From contig CM064480.1 in assembly GCA_032716605.1 (NCBI GenBank), forward strand, positions 22,097,651 through 22,161,650: 64,000 bases of DNA, in the 5' to 3' direction. This stretch comes from Paralithodes platypus. Taxonomy: Eukaryota; Arthropoda; Malacostraca; Decapoda; Lithodidae. Positions 20,720 through 30,085 of the stretch are shown piece by piece. A program made the position numbers and the translations under genes. The notes beneath the pieces are model-generated. The model ran no database searches and was not told the origin of the DNA. It was given only the letters and a program-made list of their open reading frames with translations. Position 1 is the stretch's first letter; the number at the start of each line of letters is the position of its first letter.

Positions 20720-23320
20720 ATGGCTAATGTCACCCCAGTTTTTGCCCTGTGCATTACCCCTACTTGCGCGGGTATCCCAATTTTTGCACATACCCTTTGC
20801 ATAAGGTGTGTTAGATGTCTAGACCGTTCAAGGGGTCTCTGGGTTACACGTAATTGTTCTTTTTGCTCCCAATTAACCAATAAAGTCCTGTGTGACAATG
20901 ACAAGACCGCGGCGGTAGCGTTGAGAGAGGTCAGACAACAAATGTCGGCCTACACTACCATTGTCGCACATAAGTCACTTCAATGTGACAACGTCCCACT
21001 TTGGGATAAGTTGCTGTCAGAGCACCCTCCCCCTAAACGTACCTCTAGAGTAAGGGGTTTTAAGCCGACAGAGACTAGCCAGGATTCTGTATCGTCTGTG
21101 GAGACGTTTAAACGCCCGAGAGAGCCTACTCCCCCGGCAGCCACCTCCTCGTCGCAGGCGAGATCGAGGTCAAGGTCACCCCTCAGACAACGGTCTTCAA
21201 GTCGGGCCTCTTCCCCGGCTAGTAAGAAGTGCAAGACTGAAGCTTCCCCCAGGGACCATGGTGGTGATTCTTCCAAACCTAGGTCCAGTTCGCGGTCACA
21301 CCGTAGCCACAAATCCTCCAAAAAGGATTCCCATAAGAAGTCCTCTCGACATTCTTCTAAGTCTAGTGCATCTCATCGTACCTCTACACCTGACAATGTT
21401 TCTGTTACAGCCTCAGAGTATAGTGAAGCGCCTGTCCCTAAACAAGATTTACCTATTGATATTTTAACCCTAGAAATGGAGAGTTCAGGATATTCAATAA
21501 TTGAGAATGTTTCAGACTCTCAAGAGAGCGTAGGCCAGAGCCTCGGTGTTTGGCGTTTTGCTCAGCCAGGGTCTGACCATCCACGTCCGACTCATACGAG
21601 TCACACAGTAGCCGATGTCCACAGGGACGCGGCGACCCCATCCTCTATCCCTGATTTATCTTGGAAACAAGGTGCCCCTGCCTCGGCGGGGTCTTCTCAG
21701 GAGGATCGGGAGGGACAAGATGAAGTGTCATTAATTTCAGATAGGGAAGGACAAGGGTCAGGCTCAGGCCTGGACGCCGCCCATGATAATACTAATTCAC
21801 CTGAAAGTTCTGCACCTAACCAGTTTGTTACAGCACAAGAAATTGATGGGTTACTTACTCATGCTCTATCAAAATTCTTTAATCAACAACGAGAAAACCC
21901 CACAATGGACTTGGGGGCTCCCTTGACAGGTTCTGCGGTACGGCCTCTGATAACGTCAATTGATTTATCTAAGATTCCTAACCCTCCTACTCTGTCACCG
22001 GCAGGGAGCTCTAAGCCAGCTACGGCGGCATTCACTACGTCAAATGTCAGGGTCATTACGGATGTTAATCCACCCCCTCTAGACAAAGCGCCTCTTAGAA
22101 AGGTAGCTATGCCCCTGCTTTATGGGCCAGACGAGTCATGGGTCCCTTTGAACCCCTCTAAGCCAGAGCTTGCCCAGCCTACCTTGTCAGGGGAACTCCC
22201 GGTACCACGTGAGTGGTTTATCCAGGGAAATAAGTCTAAGAAATTAAGGGCATTGGATGCCTTGGGTAATGTTTTGGATGTAAATATCAAGGCTATACCT
22301 AGTTATTATTATCAGGATTATTTTGTTTATGCATCTAAGCCTGCTTTACCCCCTGCCTCAGCTTCAAAACTTTTTTCAGACTGGTCTAAGCTGGATGGGT
22401 TTAATGATATTAAGGCTCTGTTGGCTATTACTCCTGAACTAGATTTACAGACCGTCACAGACGAGACAGCTAATCCAGTGTTGAAGGTGGGACAGTTAGG
22501 ACCAGGACCTTGGGTGGATTGGGAGGTAGAGGCTCAAAACTTTGCAACCACTTTCACTTCTAAATCTTCCCACCAGATCCCTCAGGATACACATTCATGG
22601 TTCTCAATGCCGGTAGGTTCTGCCGGCGGAGTTCCGTCAGCTTTATTTTCCTTTTTAGCTGCCCCTAAGATTAATCTTTGTGAACTAAAGGAACCATTCA
22701 TTACCCCTACCCCTTCTCACCTAGACAGAGAATTTAGGCTAAGGGGAAAAGCTTTCCGCCTGTTTTCACAGTACATAGTTTCTCAACAGGTGGCTAAGTC
22801 TTTACTCAGGTCTACTCAGGCAATCGCAGACGCGGATGCTCGAAGATCAGTTGAATTATCCCGGCGTCTGATTCTTCAGTCGTCAATTCAATCCTTAGGT
22901 GACATACGCACAGCCTTACTTGAGGCGGTGCGAGCACGACAGGATCTTAGAATGTCATTAGTTCGCAAGCTGCCTGATCGCATTGCTAACCAGGTGGTTA
23001 TGTCCCCAGTACTTACACCTTCTTTAATGTCCCCTGATGTATGGCGAACAGTGTTTAACATGGCACAGGCCGTGAAGCACAGTCCCGCATTTAACTTCCC
23101 CAAACCTAAGCCTCCTACTAAAGCTCAGCCAGGGGGTTCTAAGCCGTTTCTTCCGCCTAAGTCCTCCCAATCCCCCCTGGGTCAGTTCAGGCATAGACAG
23201 AGAGGGTTTTCAGGACAGAGGGGACGCGGCCAGTATAAGCCGGGTCAGGGCCAGTCTTCGGCCCACACCAGCCAGCCGGCGAAGCGGCCAACACCACCAA
23301 AACCACCATCAAAAAACTAA
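20720..23320 (+). CDS. DIRS Gag (DIRS-B), open
   Basis: An 866-codon ORF from ATG to stop. The N-terminal 60 residues are Cys/His rich (ALCITPTC, then HTLCIRCVRC and CSFC), which suggests zinc binding. Residues of about 135-220 are RS-like (RSRSRSPLRQRSS, many SRH and SKK repeats). A longer conserved region follows (for example VADVHRDA, DVNPPPLDKAPLRKVAMPLL, GPGPWVDWEVEAQNF, LPDRIANQVVM). The tail is Gly/Arg/Gln rich (SGQRGRGQ), which suggests RNA binding. In DIRS elements the first ORF is taken as Gag; the function here is by position and composition. No stop or frameshift is visible, unlike the A, C and D copies. The RT frame begins 17 nt downstream in -1. Confidence 0.85.
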   Translation: MANVTPVFALCITPTCAGIPIFAHTLCIRCVRCLDRSRGLWVTRNCSFCSQLTNKVLCDNDKTAAVALREVRQQMSAYTTIVAHKSLQCDNVPLWDKLLSEHPPPKRTSRVRGFKPTETSQDSVSSVETFKRPREPTPPAATSSSQARSRSRSPLRQRSSSRASSPASKKCKTEASPRDHGGDSSKPRSSSRSHRSHKSSKKDSHKKSSRHSSKSSASHRTSTPDNVSVTASEYSEAPVPKQDLPIDILTLEMESSGYSIIENVSDSQESVGQSLGVWRFAQPGSDHPRPTHTSHTVADVHRDAATPSSIPDLSWKQGAPASAGSSQEDREGQDEVSLISDREGQGSGSGLDAAHDNTNSPESSAPNQFVTAQEIDGLLTHALSKFFNQQRENPTMDLGAPLTGSAVRPLITSIDLSKIPNPPTLSPAGSSKPATAAFTTSNVRVITDVNPPPLDKAPLRKVAMPLLYGPDESWVPLNPSKPELAQPTLSGELPVPREWFIQGNKSKKLRALDALGNVLDVNIKAIPSYYYQDYFVYASKPALPPASASKLFSDWSKLDGFNDIKALLAITPELDLQTVTDETANPVLKVGQLGPGPWVDWEVEAQNFATTFTSKSSHQIPQDTHSWFSMPVGSAGGVPSALFSFLAAPKINLCELKEPFITPTPSHLDREFRLRGKAFRLFSQYIVSQQVAKSLLRSTQAIADADARRSVELSRRLILQSSIQSLGDIRTALLEAVRARQDLRMSLVRKLPDRIANQVVMSPVLTPSLMSPDVWRTVFNMAQAVKHSPAFNFPKPKPPTKAQPGGSKPFLPPKSSQSPLGQFRHRQRGFSGQRGRGQYKPGQGQSSAHTSQPAKRPTPPKPPSKN

Positions 23321-23337
23321 AGTCTTTCTCACTCCCA

Positions 23338-25242
23338 GTGCCTACCTTAGAGCCGGAGGAACCGAGGGAAGTACAGCCGGCGAACCCTTGTCTGCTAACT
23401 GGGTCGTTCCGAACGTGTCACCAAGCATGGCCGTTAAAAACCTGGGCACGGATGGTGGCACGCAAAGGCATCACTTGGCAGTGGCTCCGGCGACCTCGCT
23501 TACGTCAGCCGACAACGGCAAATTGTGTTTCATTAGAGGTGGAGCTGCTGGTCCAGGAGATGATTGCCAAGAATGTCATCATCCCGGTACCCCCAGAGTA
23601 CCCTGTATTCACGTCAAAACTGTTTTTGGTTCCCAAACGGGACAGTGTTCAGATGAGGCCGGTCGTAGACCTGTCGTATCTGAATCTTCACATTTACAAC
23701 GAGTCTTTCAGAATGTTAACAGTTCATCAAATCAGGCTAACACTTCCGCCGGGTGGCTGGATGTGTTCCCTAGACCTGACAGACGCCTATTGGCACGTGT
23801 CGGTCAACAAAAGATTTCAAAGGTTTCTGGCCTTGAGGATCAGGCACCAAAATTTTGTTTTTCAGAGGATGCCGTTCGGTTTGAACCTAGCACCTCGATT
23901 ATTCACAAAACTAGTCAGGCAAGCCCTGATGCCATTGTTAAAACAGGGAATCAGAGTGTTGTGGTATCTAGACGACTGGCTGGTGGTGGCAGAGACACAA
24001 CAATTATGCATAAAACATGTCAATATCATTTTAAATCATGTCAAAACTCTAGGCTTCAAGGTAAATCTGGTAAAGTCAAACCTTGTTCCCTCAAGAGTAA
24101 TTCAGTGGATAGGGCTGGTCTGGGACACCGCCGCTCTCACTCTGAGTCAGAGTGTGGACAATCGCAACAGGTTTCGCAGGAAACTGTTCAGGTTTCTTCA
24201 CAGTCTGACTACGACACGAAGAGTCTGGGAGTCTCTGGTCGGCTCTCTCAACTGGATTCAGCTAACTGTCAAGTTGGGCCGGTTGAAAGTAAAACGATTA
24301 ATATTGGAGGGCAACAAATATTTCCCACTCTTACCGGCGGGAAAATTATGGCCCATACCAAAATTAATCCACACCTTACTAGCGGTCTGGGCGAAGAGGG
24401 AAACATTGCACTCAATCATGTCATGGACCTCTCCTCCTCCAACGGTATGGGTAGACACGGATGCGTCAGGCACCATAGGGTGGGGATTTCAGTCAAATCA
24501 GGGGCACCAGGGTCAGGGACTTTGGTCCCACTTAGAAATCGCTCACATAAATGTCAAAGAGTTACTAGTCCCATTGTATTTCCTTCAGGCTCACGGCCCG
24601 GCGTTACGGGGCAAGTCAGTGGCCTTCAGAATGGACAATCTGAATGCAGTTCACTGTATTCAGAAACAAGGGTCAACGAGGTCAAGGAAGTTGCTACTCG
24701 TGTCGGAAGAGATTTTTGTTCTAGCCACCAGTCTAGATATTTATCTTCACGCATCTTATCTCCCAGGCGTAGCGAACGTCTGGGCAGACGCTCTGTCCCG
24801 GAGACAGAGCACGACAGTAGAATGGGAGCTCAAGCAACCCATTTTCGACCTAATGATTGCGGAGCTCTCCCATCCACAAGTGGATCTTTTTGCGTCCGAG
24901 GAGACTCACAAGCTCCCTCTATACCTCACCCGCCGGACGATAACGCCGGCAGGGGGGCCAGACGCCCTAGTGACAGACTGGAACAGATGGAGCTCCATCT
25001 ATCTGTTTCCACCGCCAGATGCGTCACTAATGTGCCACGTAGTGAACAAACTACGAGTTTATCGAGGCTTAGTCTCGCTAATCGCGCCCCTGTGGCCGGC
25101 GCAGGTGTGGTGCCAGCAGTTAATAATGTGGTGCCCGGACCCGGTATCGCTCCCGGTCAGGTACTTCCACTTAGACACGATTGGCAACCTAGAGACCTCG
25201 CTGACTTTTGCATTATGGACATTCAGGAGGCCAAGTGGCTAG
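23338..25242 (+). CDS. DIRS RT-RNase H with Dam-like C-terminal region (DIRS-B), open
   Basis: A 634-codon open frame with no ATG at its start; the first in-frame Met is about 37 codons in, so expression by -1 frameshift or reinitiation after Gag is likely. RT: MRPVVDLSYLN, CSLDLTDAYWH, MPFGLNLAPR and YLDD at residues 210-213. RNase H: DTDAS near 373, NVKELL, RMDN and WADALSR, so all four acidic residues are present. C-terminal part: VDLFASEETHKLPLY, then LFPPPDASLM and PLWPAQVWCQQL, which resembles the Dam-like domain of DIRS elements, though I cannot confirm methylase residues. It overlaps the recombinase start by 28 nt. Confidence 0.9.
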   Translation: MPTLEPEEPREVQPANPCLLTGSFRTCHQAWPLKTWARMVARKGITWQWLRRPRLRQPTTANCVSLEVELLVQEMIAKNVIIPVPPEYPVFTSKLFLVPKRDSVQMRPVVDLSYLNLHIYNESFRMLTVHQIRLTLPPGGWMCSLDLTDAYWHVSVNKRFQRFLALRIRHQNFVFQRMPFGLNLAPRLFTKLVRQALMPLLKQGIRVLWYLDDWLVVAETQQLCIKHVNIILNHVKTLGFKVNLVKSNLVPSRVIQWIGLVWDTAALTLSQSVDNRNRFRRKLFRFLHSLTTTRRVWESLVGSLNWIQLTVKLGRLKVKRLILEGNKYFPLLPAGKLWPIPKLIHTLLAVWAKRETLHSIMSWTSPPPTVWVDTDASGTIGWGFQSNQGHQGQGLWSHLEIAHINVKELLVPLYFLQAHGPALRGKSVAFRMDNLNAVHCIQKQGSTRSRKLLLVSEEIFVLATSLDIYLHASYLPGVANVWADALSRRQSTTVEWELKQPIFDLMIAELSHPQVDLFASEETHKLPLYLTRRTITPAGGPDALVTDWNRWSSIYLFPPPDASLMCHVVNKLRVYRGLVSLIAPLWPAQVWCQQLIMWCPDPVSLPVRYFHLDTIGNLETSLTFALWTFRRPSG

Positions 25243-26196
25243 CACCATACGGTAGGGATGTGACCAATAAATTGCTCAATCAATATACTCAGTCTACTAA
25301 GCGACAATATCAATCTCATTGGAAAGCTTTTACTTCTTGGATTGTTAGAATGGAACAAACTGTACCCTCAGTGGCATTGGTTTTTAATTACTTGAACTAT
25401 CTGTTTGAGCAGAAACGTTTATCTGTGGTTACTCTGAAGAATCACTTAACTGCGATTAGAGTGCCCTTTTTCGACCTTACAGGTCTATCCATACCGGTGG
25501 CGGAGGAAACAGGATTTATGAGAGCGTGTTTTAAACTCCGCCCACCTCCCCGTCAGCTCATGCCTACTTGGTCTCTGGACAAAGCTTTGTCTTTACTTCA
25601 TTCTCGTCTGTATCAAAATACTGCAGACTTTGCTTTAATCTTAAAAGAAGGCAGTTTTCCTTTTGGCTTTGGCCACCGGAAACAGAGTGTCTGAGCTGGC
25701 GGCGATGAGCAACACACCTAATTGTCTTAGGTTTGGTAGACTTAATGATTCAATTTCCATTGCACCCTCCCCGGCGTTTGTAGCCAAGAATGAGCATAGT
25801 GCACACGTGTTTTCTGAATTCACGGTGCCGGCGTTAAAAAGGGGAAAGGTGCATCATAATTTATGTCCAGTGCAAGCTCTAACCAAATATTTAAGAATAG
25901 CTCCTCATAACCCCCAAGGTGCTTTATGGGTAGCGAGTACGGGTAAACGCTTACTTAAACGGCGATTAGCCTCTCTTCTAGTAGAAGTCATTAAAGAGAG
26001 TAATCCCGGCGTTGTGGGTAGGGCCCACGATTTACGCAAGTGGGCGGCCTCTTTACGTTTCCTGAAAAACTTTTCAGTTGAAGATATTGCGTCCACACAG
26101 TTGTGGGCGTCTAATCATACGTTTCTCTCTAGATACTTGTCAGTTGCTCTAGACAAACCTTCCTTACCATGTATAGCTTTAAGGCAGAGGGTCTAG
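25215..26196 (+). pseudogene. DIRS tyrosine recombinase (DIRS-B), one frameshift
   Basis: Begins at the conserved ATG (25215), in -1 relative to RT. The N-terminal DNA-binding part is intact to about 25645, where one extra base in an A/G run (compare DIRS-A and DIRS-C) shifts the frame to a stop at 25694. The catalytic half continues at about 25663-26196, with ATGNRVSEL, HDLRKW and SRYLS. Without that base the length would equal the 326-residue copies. The element is otherwise complete, so this lesion may be the only inactivating one. Confidence 0.85.
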
Positions 26197-26584
26197 GTGG
26201 CCCTGCAGTCACTTATGTTTATTTTCAAGGAAAGGGGGGGGGGGGGGGTGCAGTCAGTTGACATAGGACACCCTAGACCCCGCCGGAGTATGAGAACTGT
26301 GATACAATTTAAGGTTGAAATGTGATATGAAAATTTCTCTGAGAGAATTTGTGCTAGTACAAAGTTTAGTACAAAACAACGGTGTTGTTATAGTAGTTTT
26401 AGCTGCGAAAGCAATGTAACATTAGTTCAATGGAGTTCATTAGCAATTGATCTCCACATGTATTTTGGGGTTTATGATGTGCACATATAAACTTATAACT
26501 TATTATTTGTCACCACTCGTTGAGTGGGGTGCCTTTTGTAACTACAGATCTGTGTTCAGAATCTTCAGGGTTACCTATTTTTGT

Positions 26585-26617
26585 CAGGCAGGCTTCTTTG
26601 AAGCACGCACCTGCCTG
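26585..26617 (+). other. Conserved hairpin in the DIRS 3' UTR (DIRS-B copy)
   Basis: Same fold as at 894-926: CAGGCAG/CTGCCTG outer stem, GCTTC/GAAGC inner stem, bulge ACGCAC. It lies about 390 bp after the recombinase stop. Confidence 0.6.
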
Positions 26618-26760
26618 AACCCCTTTTTCTTGTATATTTCCGGCCTACGCCGTATTAAATACATTTTTCAAAAGTAAGAATACTATGTGGTTGTTTTTAT
26701 TATCTGCTTTTCTAGAGTTATGATATGATTACGAATGTCCCCCTCCAGTCTTAGATATCA

Positions 26761-26866
26761 GGCATGTTCGTCAATGATGGAGGGGCCACTAATAAATTAT
26801 AGGTTTGACTCCTGTAAGGAGATTAGGAAAACCTAATATTTAGTAGTGGCCCCGTAATCATTGACG
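26761..26866 (+). repeat. DIRS-B internal complementary region
   Basis: A left-end copy (complement of ATTTATTAGTGGCCCC) is joined to a right-end copy carrying the AGGTTT hairpin, flanked by CGTCAATG and CATTGACG. It is the same junction as in DIRS-A and DIRS-C. Confidence 0.85.
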
Positions 26867-26939
26867 ACTGGGGCCCTCCCGACCGTCCCCTTCCCATTCG
26901 TTGATGTATTAAGGATTTTGGTTTACTTGATATGTCAGT

Positions 26940-27290
26940 GAAGGAGGAATGACGCCTGAATCAGCGTCTGGTCAGAAATCCACACAAGTACATCCACGAT
27001 ATGATGGAAAGCTTATTGGATAGTTATTCTTATTTTCTTTTTGTTTTTATTTTTTACGAAGTTTTTTCGTAGTGAGAACCCAATTCATAATGACTGAAGC
27101 CATGAGTGAGGTCGCGTGCGCTCATGATGAAGGCTCCTCAGTTTTTAAATGCTCTGCGCGGTAGATTCAAACTACGGCGGATTAGTGTTTGAAGAGGATG
27201 CCTTATGTAATAGGCATGTTCGTCAATGATTACGGGGCCACTACTAAATATTAGGTTTTCCTAATCTCCTTACAGGAGTCAAACCTATAA
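26940..27290 (+). repeat. DIRS-B right ITR
   Basis: Inner part complementary to 18608-18913. The outer 45 bases form the AGGTTT...AAACCT hairpin with an inner CTCCT/AGGAG stem. It ends CAAACCTATA next to gypsy LTR sequence. Confidence 0.85.
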
Positions 27291-27750
27291 TTTGCATGTA
27301 ATCTAGTCCCTTTGTATAACTTCTAGCCTAATTCATTTAACATTCTGTCAGGTTCATAACTCGAATAGATTTCACTCTATCTCAGCTCCCGACGATTGTT
27401 GCCTCAGCCTTCAGCACCTTGCTAGTACACAATTAGAGTTAAGGATTAATCTTTGCCAGGTGAGATCTAGCACACCTATAGTATTAATATAATTTGTGAG
27501 CCTTTCCGAGCCCACTTCATTGTTGATGACCACTTGGCCATTATTGCTTTAGAGTCAGTTAACGTCACTATATGCCGGGGACATCATTGCATGATCCAGA
27601 CGGCATTTGCCATTACTGCACTCTTGTCTTTTGTTGAGATCCTCTCTGAGATCTATTTGGGTAGGAGGTGTACCTCCACCATTTTGGATACCTTATAATT
27701 GTATCCTAGGAGTATTATTATTACCTTGAGTCCGGACCCATTGTCCGACT
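27291..27750 (+). repeat. gypsy-1 3' LTR, second part (truncated)
   Basis: Continues the LTR exactly where DIRS-B split it (matching about 11033-11495). It stops inside CCATTGTCCGACTC, so the last 270 bp of the LTR, including the AATAAA signal, are missing. Confidence 0.85.
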
Positions 27751-27840
27751 CACTACAGCTCTCCTTTAAGTGCTTTTGTACCGTTTATGGGTATAGAGTT
27801 GACTCAGGGTTGTGGTAGAAGTTATCTTCAGGGGTTCTCA
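27751..27840 (+). repeat. Displaced gypsy LTR fragment
   Basis: These 90 bp (CTACAGCTCTCCTTTAAGTG onward) match 10750-10842 of the 5' LTR, an upstream position, although they follow a downstream LTR segment. This indicates a rearrangement or a scrap of another LTR. Confidence 0.75.
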
Positions 27841-28307
27841 TATTATCACTCCTCCACCTCCCCTCCTTTCCCACTTTCCTCACCTCCTTCAGTTATCACC
27901 TATTTTCCCTGTTATTCCCTTATTCTGTGGTCTCTTTTCGTGCTAACATTAGCGAGTTGCAAGCAGGGCATTGTCATCACTGTTACCAAGCGAGTGCAAG
28001 AGAGAGAGAGAGAGTATCGATCGACAGTCTCTCTCCAGACGTGGGGAAAAGTGGAGGGGAGGGAGGTTGCCTCAGCCATACATTATGTAACTCCCGGCCT
28101 GTATCGCCGATTTTGACCATCCAAACGCTGTTTCCACTTGTTTTATTATTGTAACAGGTTAATACCTTTATAATCAACCTATAATAGGCACATATGGATA
28201 AGTATTAATGCTATTTATGGTAAAATAACGATGTTAGTGATGGGAACAGCTCAAATACGTGCGCACAGGAGTGTGGTGTCTCATACCCCCCATGCGCACG
28301 TCTTAGG
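27841..28307 (-). mobile_element. MITE family b, truncated copy 3
   Basis: Reverse complement of family b: the TTATTCCCTTATTCTG and AGAGAGAGAG blocks and the terminal GCGCACGTCTTAGG end, followed by TTAA (28308-28311). The end with CCCGGG is missing; it abuts the displaced LTR fragment. Confidence 0.7.
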
Positions 28308-28311
28308 TTAA

Positions 28312-28525
28312 AGGTTGCCTGTGTGTGTAGCACCGTTACGTTTGACAAAACATGTAGTTGGTGTCACACACATAAACTATACATTTAGCTTATGAATACA
28401 TAAATAAATCACTATCTTGTCTCTTGGAAAATACTGATTAATGGTGGCCTATATATACAGTATATACGGCCTACAGGTACTCTATTACAAATATATTTGT
28501 ACTTTGCCCTTAATCCTATCCTTAA
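28312..28525. other. Unassigned AT-rich stretch
   Basis: No ORF. It contains a TATATATACAGTATATA near-palindrome (about 28450). It may be the distal 3' flank of DIRS-D, but no ITR is recognisable. Ends with TTAA at 28522-28525, the target site of the next MITE. Confidence 0.35.
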
Positions 28526-29220
28526 CCCGTTGAGCCCCGGCTAGTTATAATATTTTGTTCACCCCAGTCCCAAGCCATTTTCACTTATTTTTTTTGTTTG
28601 TTAAATGGAAGACAAGGATGAGAAATGAAAAAAAAAAAAAAAAAAATCACCTCTGACATTTTTTTTTAAGGGGGGGGGGGGGGGGGCCGGGGGGGGGTTG
28701 GGGGGGGTGAGCCTCAAAAAAATTTGTTGAGCCAAAATGGAAGAGAATGGTGAGAAATGAAGACAAAAATAAAAAAAACTCATTTCGGTCATTTGGGGGG
28801 CGGGGGGGGGGGGGGTTTCAATAGTTCGTCTCCCCCGCATGACCACCCGCCCGGGAGCACTAGGGTAAAAACTGAGTATGGCATTGTACGGCATACATCC
28901 TAAGGAGTATCTCACATAAATCTGAAGCCTCTAGCTCCCATACGACCGGAGTAATGAAGGTTCAAAGTGGCGGTGAACTAGGGGTGTAAACTATCCCCAC
29001 TAAGCCCACCACCACCAGCCGCGCGGCTGTCTCGGCCCGCTCACACCTACTGGCCCGGCTCCCACACACACTACGGTACCTCCCCCTCCTATTCTCCCGC
29101 CATTTCCTACCTTACGAGCCACGTAAGTGTTTTTTATATGTCGGACGCACGTGATGCGTCGCTGGGAGTTGGTGATCAAAGACTGCCGACGCAACACGTG
29201 CGACGCTGGGTCTCAACGGG
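28526..29220. mobile_element. MITE family c (TTAA target, piggyBac-like)
   Basis: 695 bp between TTAA (28522-28525) and TTAA (29221-29224). Terminal inverted repeats begin CCCGTTGAG at both ends. The interior has two partly similar G-tracts (about 28670-28708 and 28796-28815) beside ATGAGAAATGAA-like repeats. No coding capacity is visible. Confidence 0.8.
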
Positions 29221-29224
29221 TTAA

Positions 29225-29439
29225 GATTATTGAGCATAAATTAATACTATTGCATCTAGGCTATAAAGTAAAAAATAAATAAAATTTCCTGACTAGACTT
29301 ACTTTAGTCTAAGGAACGGGTTATCACATGACCCTACAGTAATTCTCAGCATCATGTTGTATCACATAGGAGACAGGTTAGAGGCCCTAGCTAGGACACC
29401 CCCCCTCCCCCCCTTTTATTATACAAAAATAGCTTAAAA
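29225..29439 (-). other. 3' UTR of DIRS-D
   Basis: About 215 bp following the recombinase stop of DIRS-D (minus strand). It includes a C-rich run and a GATACAAC-like motif comparable to the DIRS-A 3' UTR. Confidence 0.5.
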
Positions 29440-29686
29440 CTAGACTTTCTGCCTTAATGCTACACATGTGCGAGAAGGTTTCATGAGATTAACGGACAGG
29501 TAACGTGTAAGGAATGTATGATTGGATGACCACAGCTTGGTCTGTTGAATATCATCTAGTAAGTAATTATGTAGGAACCTGAGTGTTGCAGCCCACTTCC
29601 GGATATCGTGTGATCTAGCAAGAACGCCCGGATTACTCTCTCTAATTACCTCTACTAATAACGTAGCCAGCTGTCGTTTTTGTCAA
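29440..29686 (-). pseudogene. DIRS-D tyrosine recombinase, C-terminal fragment
   Basis: Minus-strand open frame of about 82 codons ending at a TAG (29440-29442). It contains SHDIRKWAATLRFL (the HxxR motif) and SNHTFLTRYLS (catalytic Tyr), clearly homologous to but diverged from DIRS-A, -B and -C. The upstream part, with the first catalytic Arg, is replaced by the hAT-1 terminus at 29687. The remainder of DIRS-D appears at 47675. Confidence 0.85.
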
Positions 29687-30085
29687 CAGAGCTGGGCACT
29701 TTAGCCAACACTTCCGCAAATAGCCAATTCCGCCATGGCGGAAGTGTCATTTTGTTGGCGCATTAGCGTTGGCGCCAAAATGGCTGCCTATTTGCGGGTT
29801 TGAAGCTCTGGAAAGTACCTCCATGTTGCAAACCTCGAGTCCGCAAAATTAAAATTCCAGCCGCCAGCCAGCCCTGGGCCGCTCCCAGCTCCCGCCAAAA
29901 AAAGTCACGTGACCAAGCCAACTACCTGTGTTCTGGAATCATATAGGCCTATACATCGGCTCTTCACGTTTGTTCAATTACTTAGTAGCAAGCGTCGAGC
30001 TAACACCTACAACACACAGCAGTCCAAGAGTTCCAACCTGCTAGCACTTCAACTTTGTTTATATTTTCGGCCTATTGAAGTGAAC

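Larger units (their letters stand above)
18608..27290 (+). mobile_element. DIRS-B: full-length DIRS element inserted in the gypsy-1 3' LTR
   Basis: About 8.7 kb, with left ITR, leader, gag, RT/RNase H, recombinase, 3' UTR, ICR and right ITR. The two flanks are adjacent in the intact 5' LTR (AAACAC and ATTTGCATG near 11030), so the insertion is clean, with no target duplication and at most two ambiguous bases. This is the best-preserved DIRS copy: gag and RT are open, and the recombinase has a single 1-nt insertion. Confidence 0.95.

Noticed and set aside
26233..26250. G-run as a regulatory G-quadruplex
   Set aside because: A homopolymer run of variable length in A, B and D and missing in C; length changes fit slippage and conservation is weak.
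28601..28915. Minus-strand ORF of 104 codons in MITE c
   Set aside because: Composed of Pro and Phe runs from homopolymer tracts inside a non-coding MITE.
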